From Methyloversatilis sp. (GTDB taxonomy: Bacteria > Pseudomonadota > Gammaproteobacteria > Burkholderiales > Rhodocyclaceae), in contig JAGNYW010000020.1 in the NCBI GenBank assembly GCA_017984755.1, positions 1-50,266 on the forward strand: a DNA stretch of 50,266 bases, given 5' to 3'. Position 1 is the first letter of the stretch, and every line of letters begins with the position of its first letter. This document shows positions 1 to 8,848 of the stretch, in pieces. Under the pieces are notes generated by a model. The model had not been told where the DNA came from. It did no database searches and saw nothing but the letters and a program-made list of their open reading frames with translations. Made by a program: the position numbers and the translations under genes.

Positions 1-105
1 TTCAAGCTGGCCGGTCAGGACCGGCTGTCGTGGAAGCGCTCGAGCGGCGATCTGGATGCACGCGTGGCCGGCGTGCGCGAGCTGATGAAGAAGCTGACCG
101 GCTGA
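1..105 (+). CDS. C-terminal fragment of an unidentified protein
   Basis: Frame 1 is open from the window edge to a TGA at 103-105, encoding 34 residues that end in a basic, helical-looking stretch (RELMKKLTG). It stops 41 bases before panE and lies on the same strand, so it may be the upstream member of the same transcript. The fragment is too short for me to assign a family. Its use of G/C-ending codons matches the neighbouring genes, which supports coding, but this is weak evidence. Confidence 0.45.
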   Translation, partial: FKLAGQDRLSWKRSSGDLDARVAGVRELMKKLTG

Positions 106-146
106 ACACGCGGACCGGCTCCGGTTCAATTGATGAGGAGGCGAAC

Positions 147-1097
147 ATGCGCATCCTGATACTCGGCGCCGGTGGCATCGGCGGCTACTTCGGCGCGCGA
201 CTGCAACAAGCCGGCGCGGACGTGACCTTCCTCGTGCGCCCGGCCCGGGCGCGAGTGCTGCAGGACCACCGCTTGCGCGTCCACAGCGCGCTGGGTGACG
301 TCCAGGTGACGCCCGAACTGCAGACTGCGGTCGGCGACGGCGATCATTTCGACCTGGTGCTGCTGTCGTGCAAGGCCTACGATCTCGATTCCGCGATCGA
401 GGCCATCACACCGGCGATCGGTCCGCATTCGGTCATCGTCCCGCTGCTGAACGGCATCGCCCACCTCGAACCGCTCGACGCGCGTTTCGGCCGGGAGCGG
501 GTCGCCGGAGGCCTGGCGCATCTGGCACTGACGATGGACGAGACCGGCAGCATCCGTCATCTGAACGCGACGCAGCGCCTCGTCATCGGCACGCGCACGC
601 CGCCTGCCGCACCGGCTCTCCTGTGGCTGGGCAATTTCATCGAGCACCTGTCGCCGGACTACACGGTATCGACCGACATTGAACAGGACATGTGGGACAA
701 GCTCGTCTTCATCAGCGTGCTGGCCGGCGCGACCTGCCTGATGCGTGCGTCGATCGGCGACATGATGGAAACCCGCAGCGGACGCCGCTTGGTCGAGGAC
801 ATGCTGGACGAAGGCGCCCGCATCGCAGCTGCCTCTGGTCGCGCGCCTTCCGGCGGACGAATGGACGCCTATCGCGCGCAATTGACCGAGGCCGGCTCGA
901 CACTCACGGCGTCGATGCTGCGCGACGTGTTGCGCGGCGCGCCGACCGAGGCCGGACACATCTTCGGCGACCTGACCCGACGTGCCGACATGGCCGCGCT
1001 CCCGTCACCGCTGCTCGATCTGGCACTGTCGCATCTCCAGGCATACGAAATGGCGCGCCTACGGCGGTCGTCGCCCAACGCAGAGGGAACCCCATGA
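147..1097 (+). CDS. panE: 2-dehydropantoate 2-reductase (ketopantoate reductase)
   Basis: This enzyme reduces ketopantoate to pantoate with NADPH in the pantothenate/CoA pathway, in the cytosol. The 316-residue product opens with a Rossmann motif (GAGGIGG, residues 7-13), has the SCKAYD block with Lys76, an LLNG motif with Asn102, and the MWDKL block whose Lys185 matches the family's catalytic lysine. The ATG at 147 follows a GAGGAG ribosome site; the reading frame is open further upstream but lacks family sequence. Its TGA overlaps the next gene's ATG (ATGA), so the two are probably translationally coupled. Family length is about 300 residues, so it appears complete. A paralogous PanE-like dehydrogenase acting on another 2-oxoacid cannot be excluded. 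Confidence 0.9.
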   Translation: MRILILGAGGIGGYFGARLQQAGADVTFLVRPARARVLQDHRLRVHSALGDVQVTPELQTAVGDGDHFDLVLLSCKAYDLDSAIEAITPAIGPHSVIVPLLNGIAHLEPLDARFGRERVAGGLAHLALTMDETGSIRHLNATQRLVIGTRTPPAAPALLWLGNFIEHLSPDYTVSTDIEQDMWDKLVFISVLAGATCLMRASIGDMMETRSGRRLVEDMLDEGARIAAASGRAPSGGRMDAYRAQLTEAGSTLTASMLRDVLRGAPTEAGHIFGDLTRRADMAALPSPLLDLALSHLQAYEMARLRRSSPNAEGTP

Positions 1098-2122
1098 TCG
1101 ACCCGTCCCGCTTCGAAGCAGCCTGGTGGGGAAGTTTCATCGGCGATGCGCTCGCCATGCCGGTGCACTGGTACTACACACGCGCACTCATTCCGGCCGA
1201 TTACGGCGACCTGACGAATTTTGCAGCCCCGCACAACCCGCACCCGGACAGCATCCTGTGGCGCAGCAAATATGAATCGACCGATGCCACCGACGACATC
1301 CTGCACGACCAGGCGCGTTACTGGGGCGGGCCGCGCGGCATCCACTATCACCAGTTCCTGCACGCCGGCGAAAACACGCTGAACGTGCGCATCGCGGCGC
1401 TGCTGGCCGAGTCGCTGATCGACTGCAAGGGTTACGACCGCGACGACTTCGCCCGTCGCTACATCGATTTCATGCTGACGCCGGGCATGCATGGCGACAC
1501 CTACGTCGAGGAGTACCACCGCGCTTTCTTCAGGCACTACGCACAGGGTCGCGAGCTGGACGAGTGCGGCATCGAAGACATCCACATCGGCGGTCTGGCC
1601 ACGCTGACGCCACTGGTGCTGTTCTACGCCGACGACCGCGATGCCATGCAATTGGCGGTGGCAAGCCACATCGACCTGACGCACAAGGGCCCGGTCGCCG
1701 GCGAGGCGGCTGCCGTGTTCGCCGACCTGATGCATTTCTCGCTGCACGGTGCGTCGATCGACGAAGCCTTCGACCGGGCCGGGCGCGACGCGCATACCGC
1801 CCTCATCTGGCCCTACCGCGACTGGATCCGCAGCCGGCCCGACGAAGACATCGTCGGCTCGCAGTTCAGTCCGGCCTGCTACCTGGAGGATTCCCTTCCG
1901 GCGACGCTCTTTCTCGCGGTGAAGTACGCCGATGATCTGCGCGCCGGCCTGATCGCCAACGCGCGGCTGGGCGGCGACAACTGCCACCGCGGCGTGGTGC
2001 TGGGTGCGCTGCTCGGCGCACAGGGCGGCATGGATGCGGTGCCGCCGTCGTGGATCAACGGCCTGTACGAACGGACACGATACCGCGGACTGATCGGAAA
2101 CTTGCGCAGCGGGCTCAGTTGA
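1094..2122 (+). CDS. ADP-ribosylglycohydrolase-family protein with a variant metal motif
   Basis: The 342-residue product looks like the DraG/ARH fold, whose members remove ADP-ribose from proteins or small molecules using two metal ions. Seen in sequence: the N-terminal GSFIGDALAMP block (residues 13-23), an internal HIDLTHKG segment, and a C-terminal GGDNCHRG block (293-300) followed by a GALLGAQGG helix. In canonical family members the last block reads GGDTDT, the second Asp being a metal ligand. Here it is replaced, so activity or substrate may differ, as in crystallin-J1-like branches. The ATG overlaps the panE stop. The last 8 bases overlap the 3' end of the convergent cyclase gene. The substrate is unknown. 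Confidence 0.8.
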   Translation: MIDPSRFEAAWWGSFIGDALAMPVHWYYTRALIPADYGDLTNFAAPHNPHPDSILWRSKYESTDATDDILHDQARYWGGPRGIHYHQFLHAGENTLNVRIAALLAESLIDCKGYDRDDFARRYIDFMLTPGMHGDTYVEEYHRAFFRHYAQGRELDECGIEDIHIGGLATLTPLVLFYADDRDAMQLAVASHIDLTHKGPVAGEAAAVFADLMHFSLHGASIDEAFDRAGRDAHTALIWPYRDWIRSRPDEDIVGSQFSPACYLEDSLPATLFLAVKYADDLRAGLIANARLGGDNCHRGVVLGALLGAQGGMDAVPPSWINGLYERTRYRGLIGNLRSGLS

Positions 2123-3029
2123 GCACTGCGCGGTAGAGCCGCGCATCGGCCGTGCGGAACATCTGCGCGATGTCGTCGCTCGCCGCATCGACGAAGGCAC
2201 CACCCACTGACGTGGTGACGATGCCCCAGTCGGTATTGCGCTCGTGCGGAATGCATGTTCGGCGCACCGCATCGAGCACCGAGTCCGCCATGTCGCCATA
2301 GGCTTGCGGCGATGCAACCGGGATCACCACGGCAAATTCTTCGCCGCCGTAGCGCGCAGCAAAGGCGTCCCGCGCGATGCCGTCGCTGCTGAACGATTCC
2401 ACCACTTCGCGCACCGCGCCTGCCACGGCACGCAGGCAGTCATCGCCGGCAAGATGGCCATAGTGGTCGTTGTATTTCTTGAAATGATCGATGTCCAGCA
2501 TCAACAGCGCAAACGACGCGCCGCTGCGTACCGCATCGCTCCAGGCCAGTTCGAGCGTGAGGTCCATGTAGCGGCGGTTGCACAGGCCGGTCAGACCGTC
2601 GCGGCTGGCCTGCTCCTTCAGCATGCGGTTGGCCAGCGACAGCCGGCTGCGCAGTGCGGCGATGCGTGCCATCGCTTTCATCTTTGCCTGCAGAACCGTC
2701 TCGGGAACCGATTTCACGATGAAATCGTCGCCACCCGCCTCGATCGCGGTGACCAGATTTTCCAGCGTATCGGATGCCGTCAGAAAAAGGATGGGCGTCC
2801 AGGCCCAATCCTGTGTCGCCTCGATCGCGCGGATGCGTGCGGTCGCCTCGAAGCCGTTCATCACCGGCATTTCGATGTCCATGAGAATCAGATCGGGCGA
2901 CCACTCGGCGAATTTCGCCACCGCCTGCGCGCCGTTCTCGGCCACCGCGACTGCATAGCCAAAGGAGGAAAGACGAACCGACATCACCGCGGCCATGGCG
3001 CGGCTGTCTTCAACCAGAAGTATCTTCAT
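2115..3029 (-). CDS. Response regulator with GGDEF diguanylate cyclase domain
   Basis: The 304-residue protein has an N-terminal receiver domain (acidic pair E7/D8, phospho-acceptor Asp51 in MDIEMP, Thr84, Lys106), a helical linker (about 115-140) and a GGDEF domain with the active-site signature GGEEF at 228-232. The family makes cyclic di-GMP from two GTP when the receiver domain is phosphorylated. The inhibitory RxxD site normally five residues before the signature is not in register here (ARDAFAARY), so product inhibition may be absent. The start is the ATG at 3029; upstream residues in the open frame look non-coding. No sensor kinase is adjacent. Its 3' end overlaps the convergent ADP-ribosylglycohydrolase gene by 8 bases. 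Confidence 0.9.
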   Translation of the reverse strand: MKILLVEDSRAMAAVMSVRLSSFGYAVAVAENGAQAVAKFAEWSPDLILMDIEMPVMNGFEATARIRAIEATQDWAWTPILFLTASDTLENLVTAIEAGGDDFIVKSVPETVLQAKMKAMARIAALRSRLSLANRMLKEQASRDGLTGLCNRRYMDLTLELAWSDAVRSGASFALLMLDIDHFKKYNDHYGHLAGDDCLRAVAGAVREVVESFSSDGIARDAFAARYGGEEFAVVIPVASPQAYGDMADSVLDAVRRTCIPHERNTDWGIVTTSVGGAFVDAASDDIAQMFRTADARLYRAVLN

Positions 3030-3094
3030 CGCAATCCTGAGCGCCACATCATAATGACGAAGGATTTTCGACCCCGGACAGCGGAGCTTTAACA

Positions 3095-3123
3095 GGGATT
3101 GTGTCGCGCTGCGACACAATCCC
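3095..3123. repeat. Perfect 13-bp inverted repeat with 3-base spacer
   Basis: The arms GGGATTGTGTCGC and GCGACACAATCCC are exactly complementary around GCT. The element lies 66 bases upstream of the cyclase start and about 95 bases beyond the stop of the PEP-CTERM gene. Neither strand has a clear T-run directly after the stem, so it does not look like a standard intrinsic terminator. An operator, a transcript-end stem or a small repeat are all possible. Confidence 0.75.
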
Positions 3124-3218
3124 CAGTCCGATCCAGATACGCTGCGAACCCACCGGAACACGATGGCGCGGCGCAACGGGCCGCGCACCGCACCGGCGGA
3201 GCACGGAGTACGGGAAAA

Positions 3219-4007
3219 TCAGCAGGTCCGCAGGATGGCGCAGCGACGCCGGGCGACCCCGGCCAGCAGCAGCGCGCCGATGCCGAACATCAGCCAGGTC
3301 TGAGGTTCGGGTACCGGGGCGATGGCCGACGCGCCGCCGAGGCGGATTTCGGACAGGCGTTCGTCGGACAGGAATTCGTCGTAGACGAACACGTTGTCGA
3401 TTCGGCCGTCGAACGGCGCATCGCAGCAGGGATTGCGGCCTATGAAGAAATCGCCGTAGCCCTCACCGAAGGTCACGCCCGCGACATCGAGCTGCACGCC
3501 GTCGACGTTGAAACTGAGCGCGCCGGTAGCCTGGTCATGACGCAGCGCGATGAAAGTCCATGCACCCGTCGTGACCGGAGCACCATGGACAACCCCATTG
3601 CCGAGGAAAGCCGACCAGCCGGTGGACGTACCGCGAAAGTCGATATCGATCGTGCGATCGAATCCGCCGTCGTCATGGCTCAGCACCCCGCGTACCGCAG
3701 ATTCGGCACCCGCATTCACCCAGGCGCCGAAAGTGATCGCCGGCATCGACGAAGGATTGATGTCCAGACCGCTGACGCTCACGTACTGGTTGAGCGCATC
3801 ATCAAGATCGAGCGCCTGCCCCTCATGACCGGCTGCATAGCCCGCACCGTTCGCCGACGAACCCGTATAACCGTTGCCCGACAGGTCATTCAGGCTGTCT
3901 TCGAAAGTGTAGAAAGCCTTCAGTTCGGCATGTGCAGCGCCTGACGCCATCAGTGCGCCGAAGGTTGCCACCGCGCACACCGCGCGCTTGAGTTTGCTCA
4001 TCTTCAT
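3219..4007 (-). CDS. LamG-like PEP-CTERM sorted surface protein
   Basis: The 262-residue protein has an N-terminal signal peptide (basic start, hydrophobic core, cleavage near AHA), a body beginning LKAFYTFEDSLNDLSGNGYTG that resembles LamG/concanavalin-A-like beta-sandwich domains, and a C-terminal PEP-CTERM tail: VPEPQTW, a hydrophobic segment and RRR. PEP-CTERM proteins are processed by an exosortase and are linked to exopolysaccharide in the producing bacteria. The ATG at 4007 sits 10 bases after GGAG; a second in-frame ATG lies two codons later. Seven residues (CAILRTC) follow the basic cluster, slightly more than usual. No exosortase gene is in the window. The ligand is unknown. Confidence 0.85.
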   Translation of the reverse strand: MKMSKLKRAVCAVATFGALMASGAAHAELKAFYTFEDSLNDLSGNGYTGSSANGAGYAAGHEGQALDLDDALNQYVSVSGLDINPSSMPAITFGAWVNAGAESAVRGVLSHDDGGFDRTIDIDFRGTSTGWSAFLGNGVVHGAPVTTGAWTFIALRHDQATGALSFNVDGVQLDVAGVTFGEGYGDFFIGRNPCCDAPFDGRIDNVFVYDEFLSDERLSEIRLGGASAIAPVPEPQTWLMFGIGALLLAGVARRRCAILRTC

Positions 4008-4137
4008 CTTGTCATTGCTCCGTTGATCACCCGGCATCGCAGGAAGCAAGAAACAATCCCGAAAACCTTATCCTTTTCGCATCAATGCGTTGCCAAGACA
4101 AGGACGTGACATGTGTAAAGCATATCGACACTCCGGA

Positions 4138-4209
4138 TCACCCCCCATCCCGGCCCGCGCGTTCCCGAGCATGCGCCTGCACGAACTGTAGTCGTCCCAG
4201 TGTTCCGGG
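4138..4209 (-). pseudogene. Degenerate second copy of the purL 3' end
   Basis: By hand alignment, 4159-4209 matches the purL 3' end at 4483-4533 at 42 of 51 positions, including a 14-base exact match at 4196-4209. Read on the minus strand it encodes PEHWDDYSSCRRMLGNARAG, against [20 protein letters not shown] at the true PurL C-terminus. Similarity weakens on both sides, and the stop is out of phase by an indel. The copy lies about 320 bases beyond the functional end, in the same orientation, with REP-like sequence between. It is a remnant, not a gene. Confidence 0.7.
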
Positions 4210-4272
4210 AGCGGGTCCTCGTGCGGCTGCCGATTCATGCGAGAGTGATCAACGGCTGCACCGGCGTTACCA

Positions 4273-4405
4273 GCCCGCTCTGCGGGCGGCGGGCGATGCT
4301 CCGGTTCTTGTGGGAGCGGCCCACGGCTGGCCTTGCACGGCCAGCCGGCTTTGCGGGCGGCGAGCAGTGCTCGCCGAAACCCCCGCGCCGCCCATTGATC
4401 GCGAA
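4273..4405. repeat. REP-like palindromic cluster downstream of purL
   Basis: Three hairpins lie in succession: GCCCGC/GCGGGC at 4273-4287; a 9-bp stem at 4324-4332/4339-4347 (core GGCTGGCC); and a 7-bp stem at 4359-4365/4369-4375 (GGCGAGC). The block starting GTGGGAGCGGCCCACGGC resembles the GTGGGAGCGG-type REP sequences known from Pseudomonas and Xanthomonas. A related block is found at 8601-8662 on the other side of purL. The whole gap 4008-4463 contains this cluster, the purL remnant and otherwise no gene that I can support. Confidence 0.65.
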
Positions 4406-4463
4406 TCGGTCGCTGGTCAGGTACCGGCGCCTGTTCCACGTCCGTGTTCGCGATCAATATCGG

Positions 4464-7400
4464 TCAGCCCACCCAGGCCCGGGCGTTCCTGAACATGCGC
4501 ATCCACGGGCTGTCCTCGCCCCAGTGTTCCGGGTGCCAGCTCATCTGCATGCTGCGGAAGATGCGTTCCGGGTGCGGCATCAGAATGGTCACGCGGCCGT
4601 CATCGGTGCTCAGCGCAGTGATGCCGTCCGGTGAACCGTTCGGATTGCGCGGATAGCGCGTGGCGACCTTGCCGTCATGATCGATGTAGCGCATCGCGAC
4701 CCGGGCCAGCGACTGCGCCTGTTCGTCATCGAACACGGCACGGCCTTCGCCGTGCGACACGACGATCGGCAGCTTCGAGCCGGCCATGCCGCGCAGCAGG
4801 ATGGACGGCGATTCGACCACTTCGACCATCGTGAAACGGGCTTCGAACTGCTCCGAGCGGTTGCGCTCGAAGCGCGGCCAGTACGCGGCCCCGGGAACGA
4901 TGTCGCGCAGCTGGCTCATCATCTGGCAGCCATTGCACACACCGAGCGCGAAGCTGTCTTCACGTTCGAAGAAGGCGGCGAACGCATCGCGCAGCTGCGC
5001 ATTGAACAGGATGGACTTGGCCCAGCCGGAACCTGCGCCCAGCACGTCGCCGTAGGAAAAGCCGCCGCACGCGGCCAGACCCTTGAAGTCGGACAGCTGC
5101 ACGCGTCCGGCCAGCAAGTCCGACATGTGCACATCGTGTGCATCGAAGCCGGCGCGGTCGAAGGCGGCGGCCATTTCGGTCTGACCATTCACGCCCTGCT
5201 CGCGCAGGATGGCGATCTTCGGGCGCTTGCCACTCGCCACGAAAGGTGCCGCGATGTCTTCCTGCGGATCGAAGGTGAGCGCGGCGAACAGCCCGGTGTC
5301 GTCCTTGTCGTCGAGCAGCGCGAATTCCTCGCGCGCGCAGTCGGCGTCATCGCGCAGCAGCGCAATCTGGTGGCTCACGCCGTACCACGCCTTCATCAGT
5401 TCGGCGCGCGCTTCGCTGAAGATGACCCTGGCGTTGTGCCACAAACGGATTTCGTCGCGATCGTTCAGCGTGCCGATGCCGTGCGTGACGCCCGACATGC
5501 CGGCTTCGCGCAGCACGTCCATCACCTTCGAGCGCTCGGCCACGCGGATCTGGATCACTGCACCCAGTTCCTCGGCGAACAGCGCCGAGAAGATGCGGTC
5601 GTTGAAGCGGCCGCGCACCGCATCGGGCTTCTTGGCCAGCGAGTCGACATCGACCAGCAGCGGATCGTAGGCCAGCGTGTCGAGATTGATCGACAGACCG
5701 ACCTTCGACGCGAACGCCATTTCGCACAGCGTCGCGAACAGGCCGCCGTCGGAGCGGTCGTGGTAAGCGAGCAGATAGCCTTCCTGACGCAGGCGGTTGA
5801 TGGCCGGCAGAAAGCGCCCGAGCAGCACGCTGTCGGCGTCCGGCGCATGTTCGCCGACCACGCCGCAGGCCTGTGCGAAGGCCGAGCCGCCGAGGCGGTT
5901 CTTCATCTGGCCGAGGTCAAGCAGCAGCAGTTCGGTCTCGACTTCCGGATCGACCCGCAACTGCGGCGTGAGCGTCCTGCGCACGTCTTCGACCGGAGCG
6001 AAGGCGGTGATGACGAGCGACAGCGGCGACACCACTTCCTTCTGCATCGCCTTGTCACCCTCGCCGTCCTGCCAGCGCGTCTTCATTGACAGGCTGTCCT
6101 TGCCGACGGGAATCGACAGGCCGAGCGACGGGCAGAAATCCATGGCCACCGCCTTCACCGTGTCGAACAGTGCGGCGTCCTCGCCCTTGTGACCCGCGGC
6201 CGCCATCCAGTTGGCCGACAGCTTGATGCGGTCGAAGCTGCGCACGTCGGCCGCCGCCAGATTGGTGATCGCCTCGCCGATGGCCATGCGCCCGGACGCC
6301 GGGCCGCTGAGCAGCGCGACGGGTGTGCGCTCACCCATGGCGAAGGCCTCGCCGCGATGGCCGGTGAAGCTTTCGGTGGTGACCGCGACGTCCGCCACCG
6401 GCACCTGCCACGGACCGACGAACTGGTCGCGCGCGGTCAGACCACCGACCGAGCGATCGCCGATCGTGATGAGGAAGGACTTGCTGGCGACCGACGGCAT
6501 GCGCAGCACGCTGTACGCGATGTCCTTCAGGTCGTAGCCGGCGACGTCCATCGGCGGTGCATACGCGGCACGACGCGACACCGTGCGATGCATTTTCGGC
6601 GGCTTGCCCAGCAGCACGTCCATCGACATGTCGACCGGCTTAGTGCCGAAGTGCGGATCTTCGACCGTGAGCTGACCATCGGACGTGGCTTCGCCCAGCA
6701 CCGCGTACGGGCAGCGCTCGCGCTCGCACAGCGCACGGAACTCGTCGACACGCTCCGGCGCGATGGCCAGCACGTAACGCTCCTGCGACTCGTTGCACCA
6801 CAGTTCGGCCGGGCTCATCCCCGACTCCTCGCTGTGAATGGCGCGCAGATCGAACCACGCACCGTGGCCGGCGCCATGCGCCAGTTCGGGCAGCGCGTTC
6901 GACAGACCACCCGCGCCGACGTCATGCACGGCGAGGATGGGGTTGTCGTCGCGCATCTGCCAGCAGCGGTCGATCACTTCCTGCGCGCGCCGCTCGATCT
7001 CCGGGTTGCCGCGCTGCACCGACGCGAAGTCGAGATCGGCGGTATTGGTGCCGGTCGTCATGCTGGACGCCGCACCACCGCCCAGACCGATCAGCATGGC
7101 CGGGCCACCCAGCACGATCAGCTTGGTACCTGCCGGGAATTCGATCTTCAGCGCGTCGCGGGCGCTGATGTTGCCGATGCCGCCGGCAATCATGATGGGC
7201 TTGTGATAGCCGCGCATCTCGCCCATGAAAGGCAGTTCGAAGGTGCGGAAATAACCGGCGAGATTCGGCCGGCCGAATTCGTTGTTGAACGCGGCCGCAC
7301 CCAGCGGGCCGTCGATCATGATCTGCAGCGCCGACGCGATGCGTTCCGGCTTGCCGTACAGCACGCCGTCGACGCGCTCCCAGGGCTGTTCGAAACCCGG

Positions 7401-8447
7401 AATGTTCAGGTTCGACACCGAAAAACCGGCGAGACCGGCCTTCGGCTTCGCACCGCGACCGGTTGCACCCTCATCGCGGATTTCGCCACCGGCACCGGTG
7501 GCGGCACCGGCAAACGGTGAAATGGCGGTCGGATGATTGTGCGTCTCGACCTTGGCGAGGAAGTGCATCGGCTCGGCATGCCAGCCCCAGCGGCCGTCGC
7601 GGCCCGGGTAGAAACGGTCCACCGGCGTTGCGGTGGCGCCTTCGATCACCGCGGCGTTGTCGGAATAGGCCACCACCGTGTGCTGCGGCGTCGCGCGGTG
7701 CGTTTCGCGGATCATGCCGAACAGGCTCATGTCCTGCGTCGCGTAGTCGATGTTCCAGCTCGCGTTGAAGATCTTGTGGCGGCAGTGCTCCGAATTGGCC
7801 TGCGCGAACATCATCAGCTCGACGTCGGTCGGGTCGCGGCCGAGCTTCGTGTAGGCGTCGAGCAGGTAGTCGATTTCGTCGTCGGACAGTGCCAGCCCGA
7901 GTTCGCCATTGGCGCGCACCAGCGATGCGCGGCCCTGCTCCAGCGACACGCTGACCAGCGGACGCGGCGGCACGTGGCTGAACAGCGCGTCGGCGTCGTC
8001 CAGCGCGTCGAGCACCGACTCGGTCATGCGGTCATGCAGCTTCGCCGCCAGCGCCGCGCGCTCCGCGGCGTCGAGCGTCGCGGCACCCAGCAGGCCGCGC
8101 GACAGTTCGATCTCGTACAGCACGCCGCGCTCGATGCGCAGCACGCTGGTCAGCCCGCAGTTGCGCGCGATGTCGGTGGCCTTCGACGACCACGGCGAAA
8201 TCGTGCCGAGACGGGGCGTCACCAGCAGCAGATCGGCGGTCGGGCCGGCAGACGGCTCGGCGGCCAGCAGCGCCATCAGGCGCGCCAGTTCTTCGGCGAC
8301 CGGGGCGGTGCTGAATTCGACGAAGAAGTACTGCGTCGCGCGCAGTTCGCGCACCTTGCCGACTGCGGAGCGACAGTCGGCGGCCAGACGGTTGAGTCGC
8401 GCATCGGACAATGCGGAGGTGCCACGGAGCTTGAGGATGGAGGCCAT
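4464..8447 (-). CDS. purL: Phosphoribosylformylglycinamidine synthase (FGAM synthetase)
   Basis: This is the single-chain, large form of PurL, which converts FGAR to FGAM using ATP and glutamine in de novo purine synthesis. The 1327-residue length fits the family (about 1295 in E. coli). Visible are the N-terminal PurS-like region, the [16 protein letters not shown]/metal motif and following [13 protein letters not shown] block, and a C-terminal class I glutaminase with the nucleophile in GVCNGC (Cys1171), the HGEGR block and PHPER with the His/Glu pair. The ATG at 8447 starts MASILKLRG, the normal N-terminus; no clear Shine-Dalgarno precedes it. It is monocistronic and flanked by REP-like repeats on both sides, with a degenerate copy of its own 3' end downstream. 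Confidence 0.97.
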   Translation of the reverse strand: MASILKLRGTSALSDARLNRLAADCRSAVGKVRELRATQYFFVEFSTAPVAEELARLMALLAAEPSAGPTADLLLVTPRLGTISPWSSKATDIARNCGLTSVLRIERGVLYEIELSRGLLGAATLDAAERAALAAKLHDRMTESVLDALDDADALFSHVPPRPLVSVSLEQGRASLVRANGELGLALSDDEIDYLLDAYTKLGRDPTDVELMMFAQANSEHCRHKIFNASWNIDYATQDMSLFGMIRETHRATPQHTVVAYSDNAAVIEGATATPVDRFYPGRDGRWGWHAEPMHFLAKVETHNHPTAISPFAGAATGAGGEIRDEGATGRGAKPKAGLAGFSVSNLNIPGFEQPWERVDGVLYGKPERIASALQIMIDGPLGAAAFNNEFGRPNLAGYFRTFELPFMGEMRGYHKPIMIAGGIGNISARDALKIEFPAGTKLIVLGGPAMLIGLGGGAASSMTTGTNTADLDFASVQRGNPEIERRAQEVIDRCWQMRDDNPILAVHDVGAGGLSNALPELAHGAGHGAWFDLRAIHSEESGMSPAELWCNESQERYVLAIAPERVDEFRALCERERCPYAVLGEATSDGQLTVEDPHFGTKPVDMSMDVLLGKPPKMHRTVSRRAAYAPPMDVAGYDLKDIAYSVLRMPSVASKSFLITIGDRSVGGLTARDQFVGPWQVPVADVAVTTESFTGHRGEAFAMGERTPVALLSGPASGRMAIGEAITNLAAADVRSFDRIKLSANWMAAAGHKGEDAALFDTVKAVAMDFCPSLGLSIPVGKDSLSMKTRWQDGEGDKAMQKEVVSPLSLVITAFAPVEDVRRTLTPQLRVDPEVETELLLLDLGQMKNRLGGSAFAQACGVVGEHAPDADSVLLGRFLPAINRLRQEGYLLAYHDRSDGGLFATLCEMAFASKVGLSINLDTLAYDPLLVDVDSLAKKPDAVRGRFNDRIFSALFAEELGAVIQIRVAERSKVMDVLREAGMSGVTHGIGTLNDRDEIRLWHNARVIFSEARAELMKAWYGVSHQIALLRDDADCAREEFALLDDKDDTGLFAALTFDPQEDIAAPFVASGKRPKIAILREQGVNGQTEMAAAFDRAGFDAHDVHMSDLLAGRVQLSDFKGLAACGGFSYGDVLGAGSGWAKSILFNAQLRDAFAAFFEREDSFALGVCNGCQMMSQLRDIVPGAAYWPRFERNRSEQFEARFTMVEVVESPSILLRGMAGSKLPIVVSHGEGRAVFDDEQAQSLARVAMRYIDHDGKVATRYPRNPNGSPDGITALSTDDGRVTILMPHPERIFRSMQMSWHPEHWGEDSPWMRMFRNARAWVG

Positions 8448-8500
8448 GGAGAAAACGGAGGAATGAACAGCGAAAGCCTGAAAGCACGGCCAGAACCGCA

Positions 8501-8506
8501 ATTATA
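8501..8506 (-). promoter_or_regulatory. purL: Possible purL -10 element
   Basis: On the minus strand TATAAT occurs about 54 bases before the purL ATG in an otherwise GC-rich leader, giving a plausible short 5' leader. No convincing -35 hexamer is seen at 16-18 bases, so it may need an activator or be fortuitous. I did not find a purine-repressor-like operator. Confidence 0.35.
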
Positions 8507-8600
8507 TATAGGGGCGGGGTATCTTCCGTTTCCGATCGTGCCGAAACGCATTCGTTCGCGGTCACGCCCTGCCCGCCCGTGGAATGACTCAATGTTCAGT

Positions 8601-8662
8601 CGGAGCGGCCCACGGCCAGCCGGTTCTGCGGGAAGCGAGCAGTCCTCGCGTTCGCGATCAAT
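8601..8662 (+). repeat. REP-like palindromic block upstream of purL
   Basis: The sequence beginning GGAGCGGCCCACGGCCAGCC and continuing through TTCTGCGGG and GCGAGCAGTCCTCGC closely follows the cluster at 4312-4375, and ends in the 12-mer TTCGCGATCAAT also found at 4447-4458. It lies in the 401-base gap 8448-8848 between purL and the thioredoxin gene. Apart from this block and the two promoter candidates I see nothing else in that gap. Confidence 0.6.
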
Positions 8663-8770
8663 GGATCGCTCCACAGTCGACGGGGTGGATACCTTTTCGC
8701 CGGCTCGATGCGAGACGAACGTCCGCGTTCGCGTCATGCGAGACTCGCGCGCTGCGGTACGCCTTGCTGC

Positions 8771-8806
8771 TTGATACTTGCGCGACCTTCCGCATATATA
8801 TATGCG
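8771..8806 (+). promoter_or_regulatory. Candidate sigma-70 promoter with palindromic -10 region
   Basis: TTGATA at 8771-8776 and TATATA at 8795-8800 are separated by 18 bases, about 50 bases before the thioredoxin-TPR start. The -10 is embedded in a perfect 16-bp palindrome, CGCATATATATATGCG (8791-8806), which could be an operator or simply an alternating TA run. Confidence 0.45.
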
Positions 8807-8848
8807 CTGATTCATCGCAATGCCGCCCCGCGCATCCAAGGAGTGAAC

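Noticed and set aside
4040-4100. Possible sigma-54 promoter (TTGGCA...TGC) before the PEP-CTERM gene
   Set aside because: The GG and GC elements are two bases too far apart for a -24/-12 promoter, although sigma-54 promoters are known for some PEP-CTERM genes.
4068-4457. Open frame of 129 codons on the minus strand downstream of purL
   Set aside because: It runs through REP-like palindromes and the purL remnant; outside the remnant there is no protein-like pattern, start context or ribosome site.
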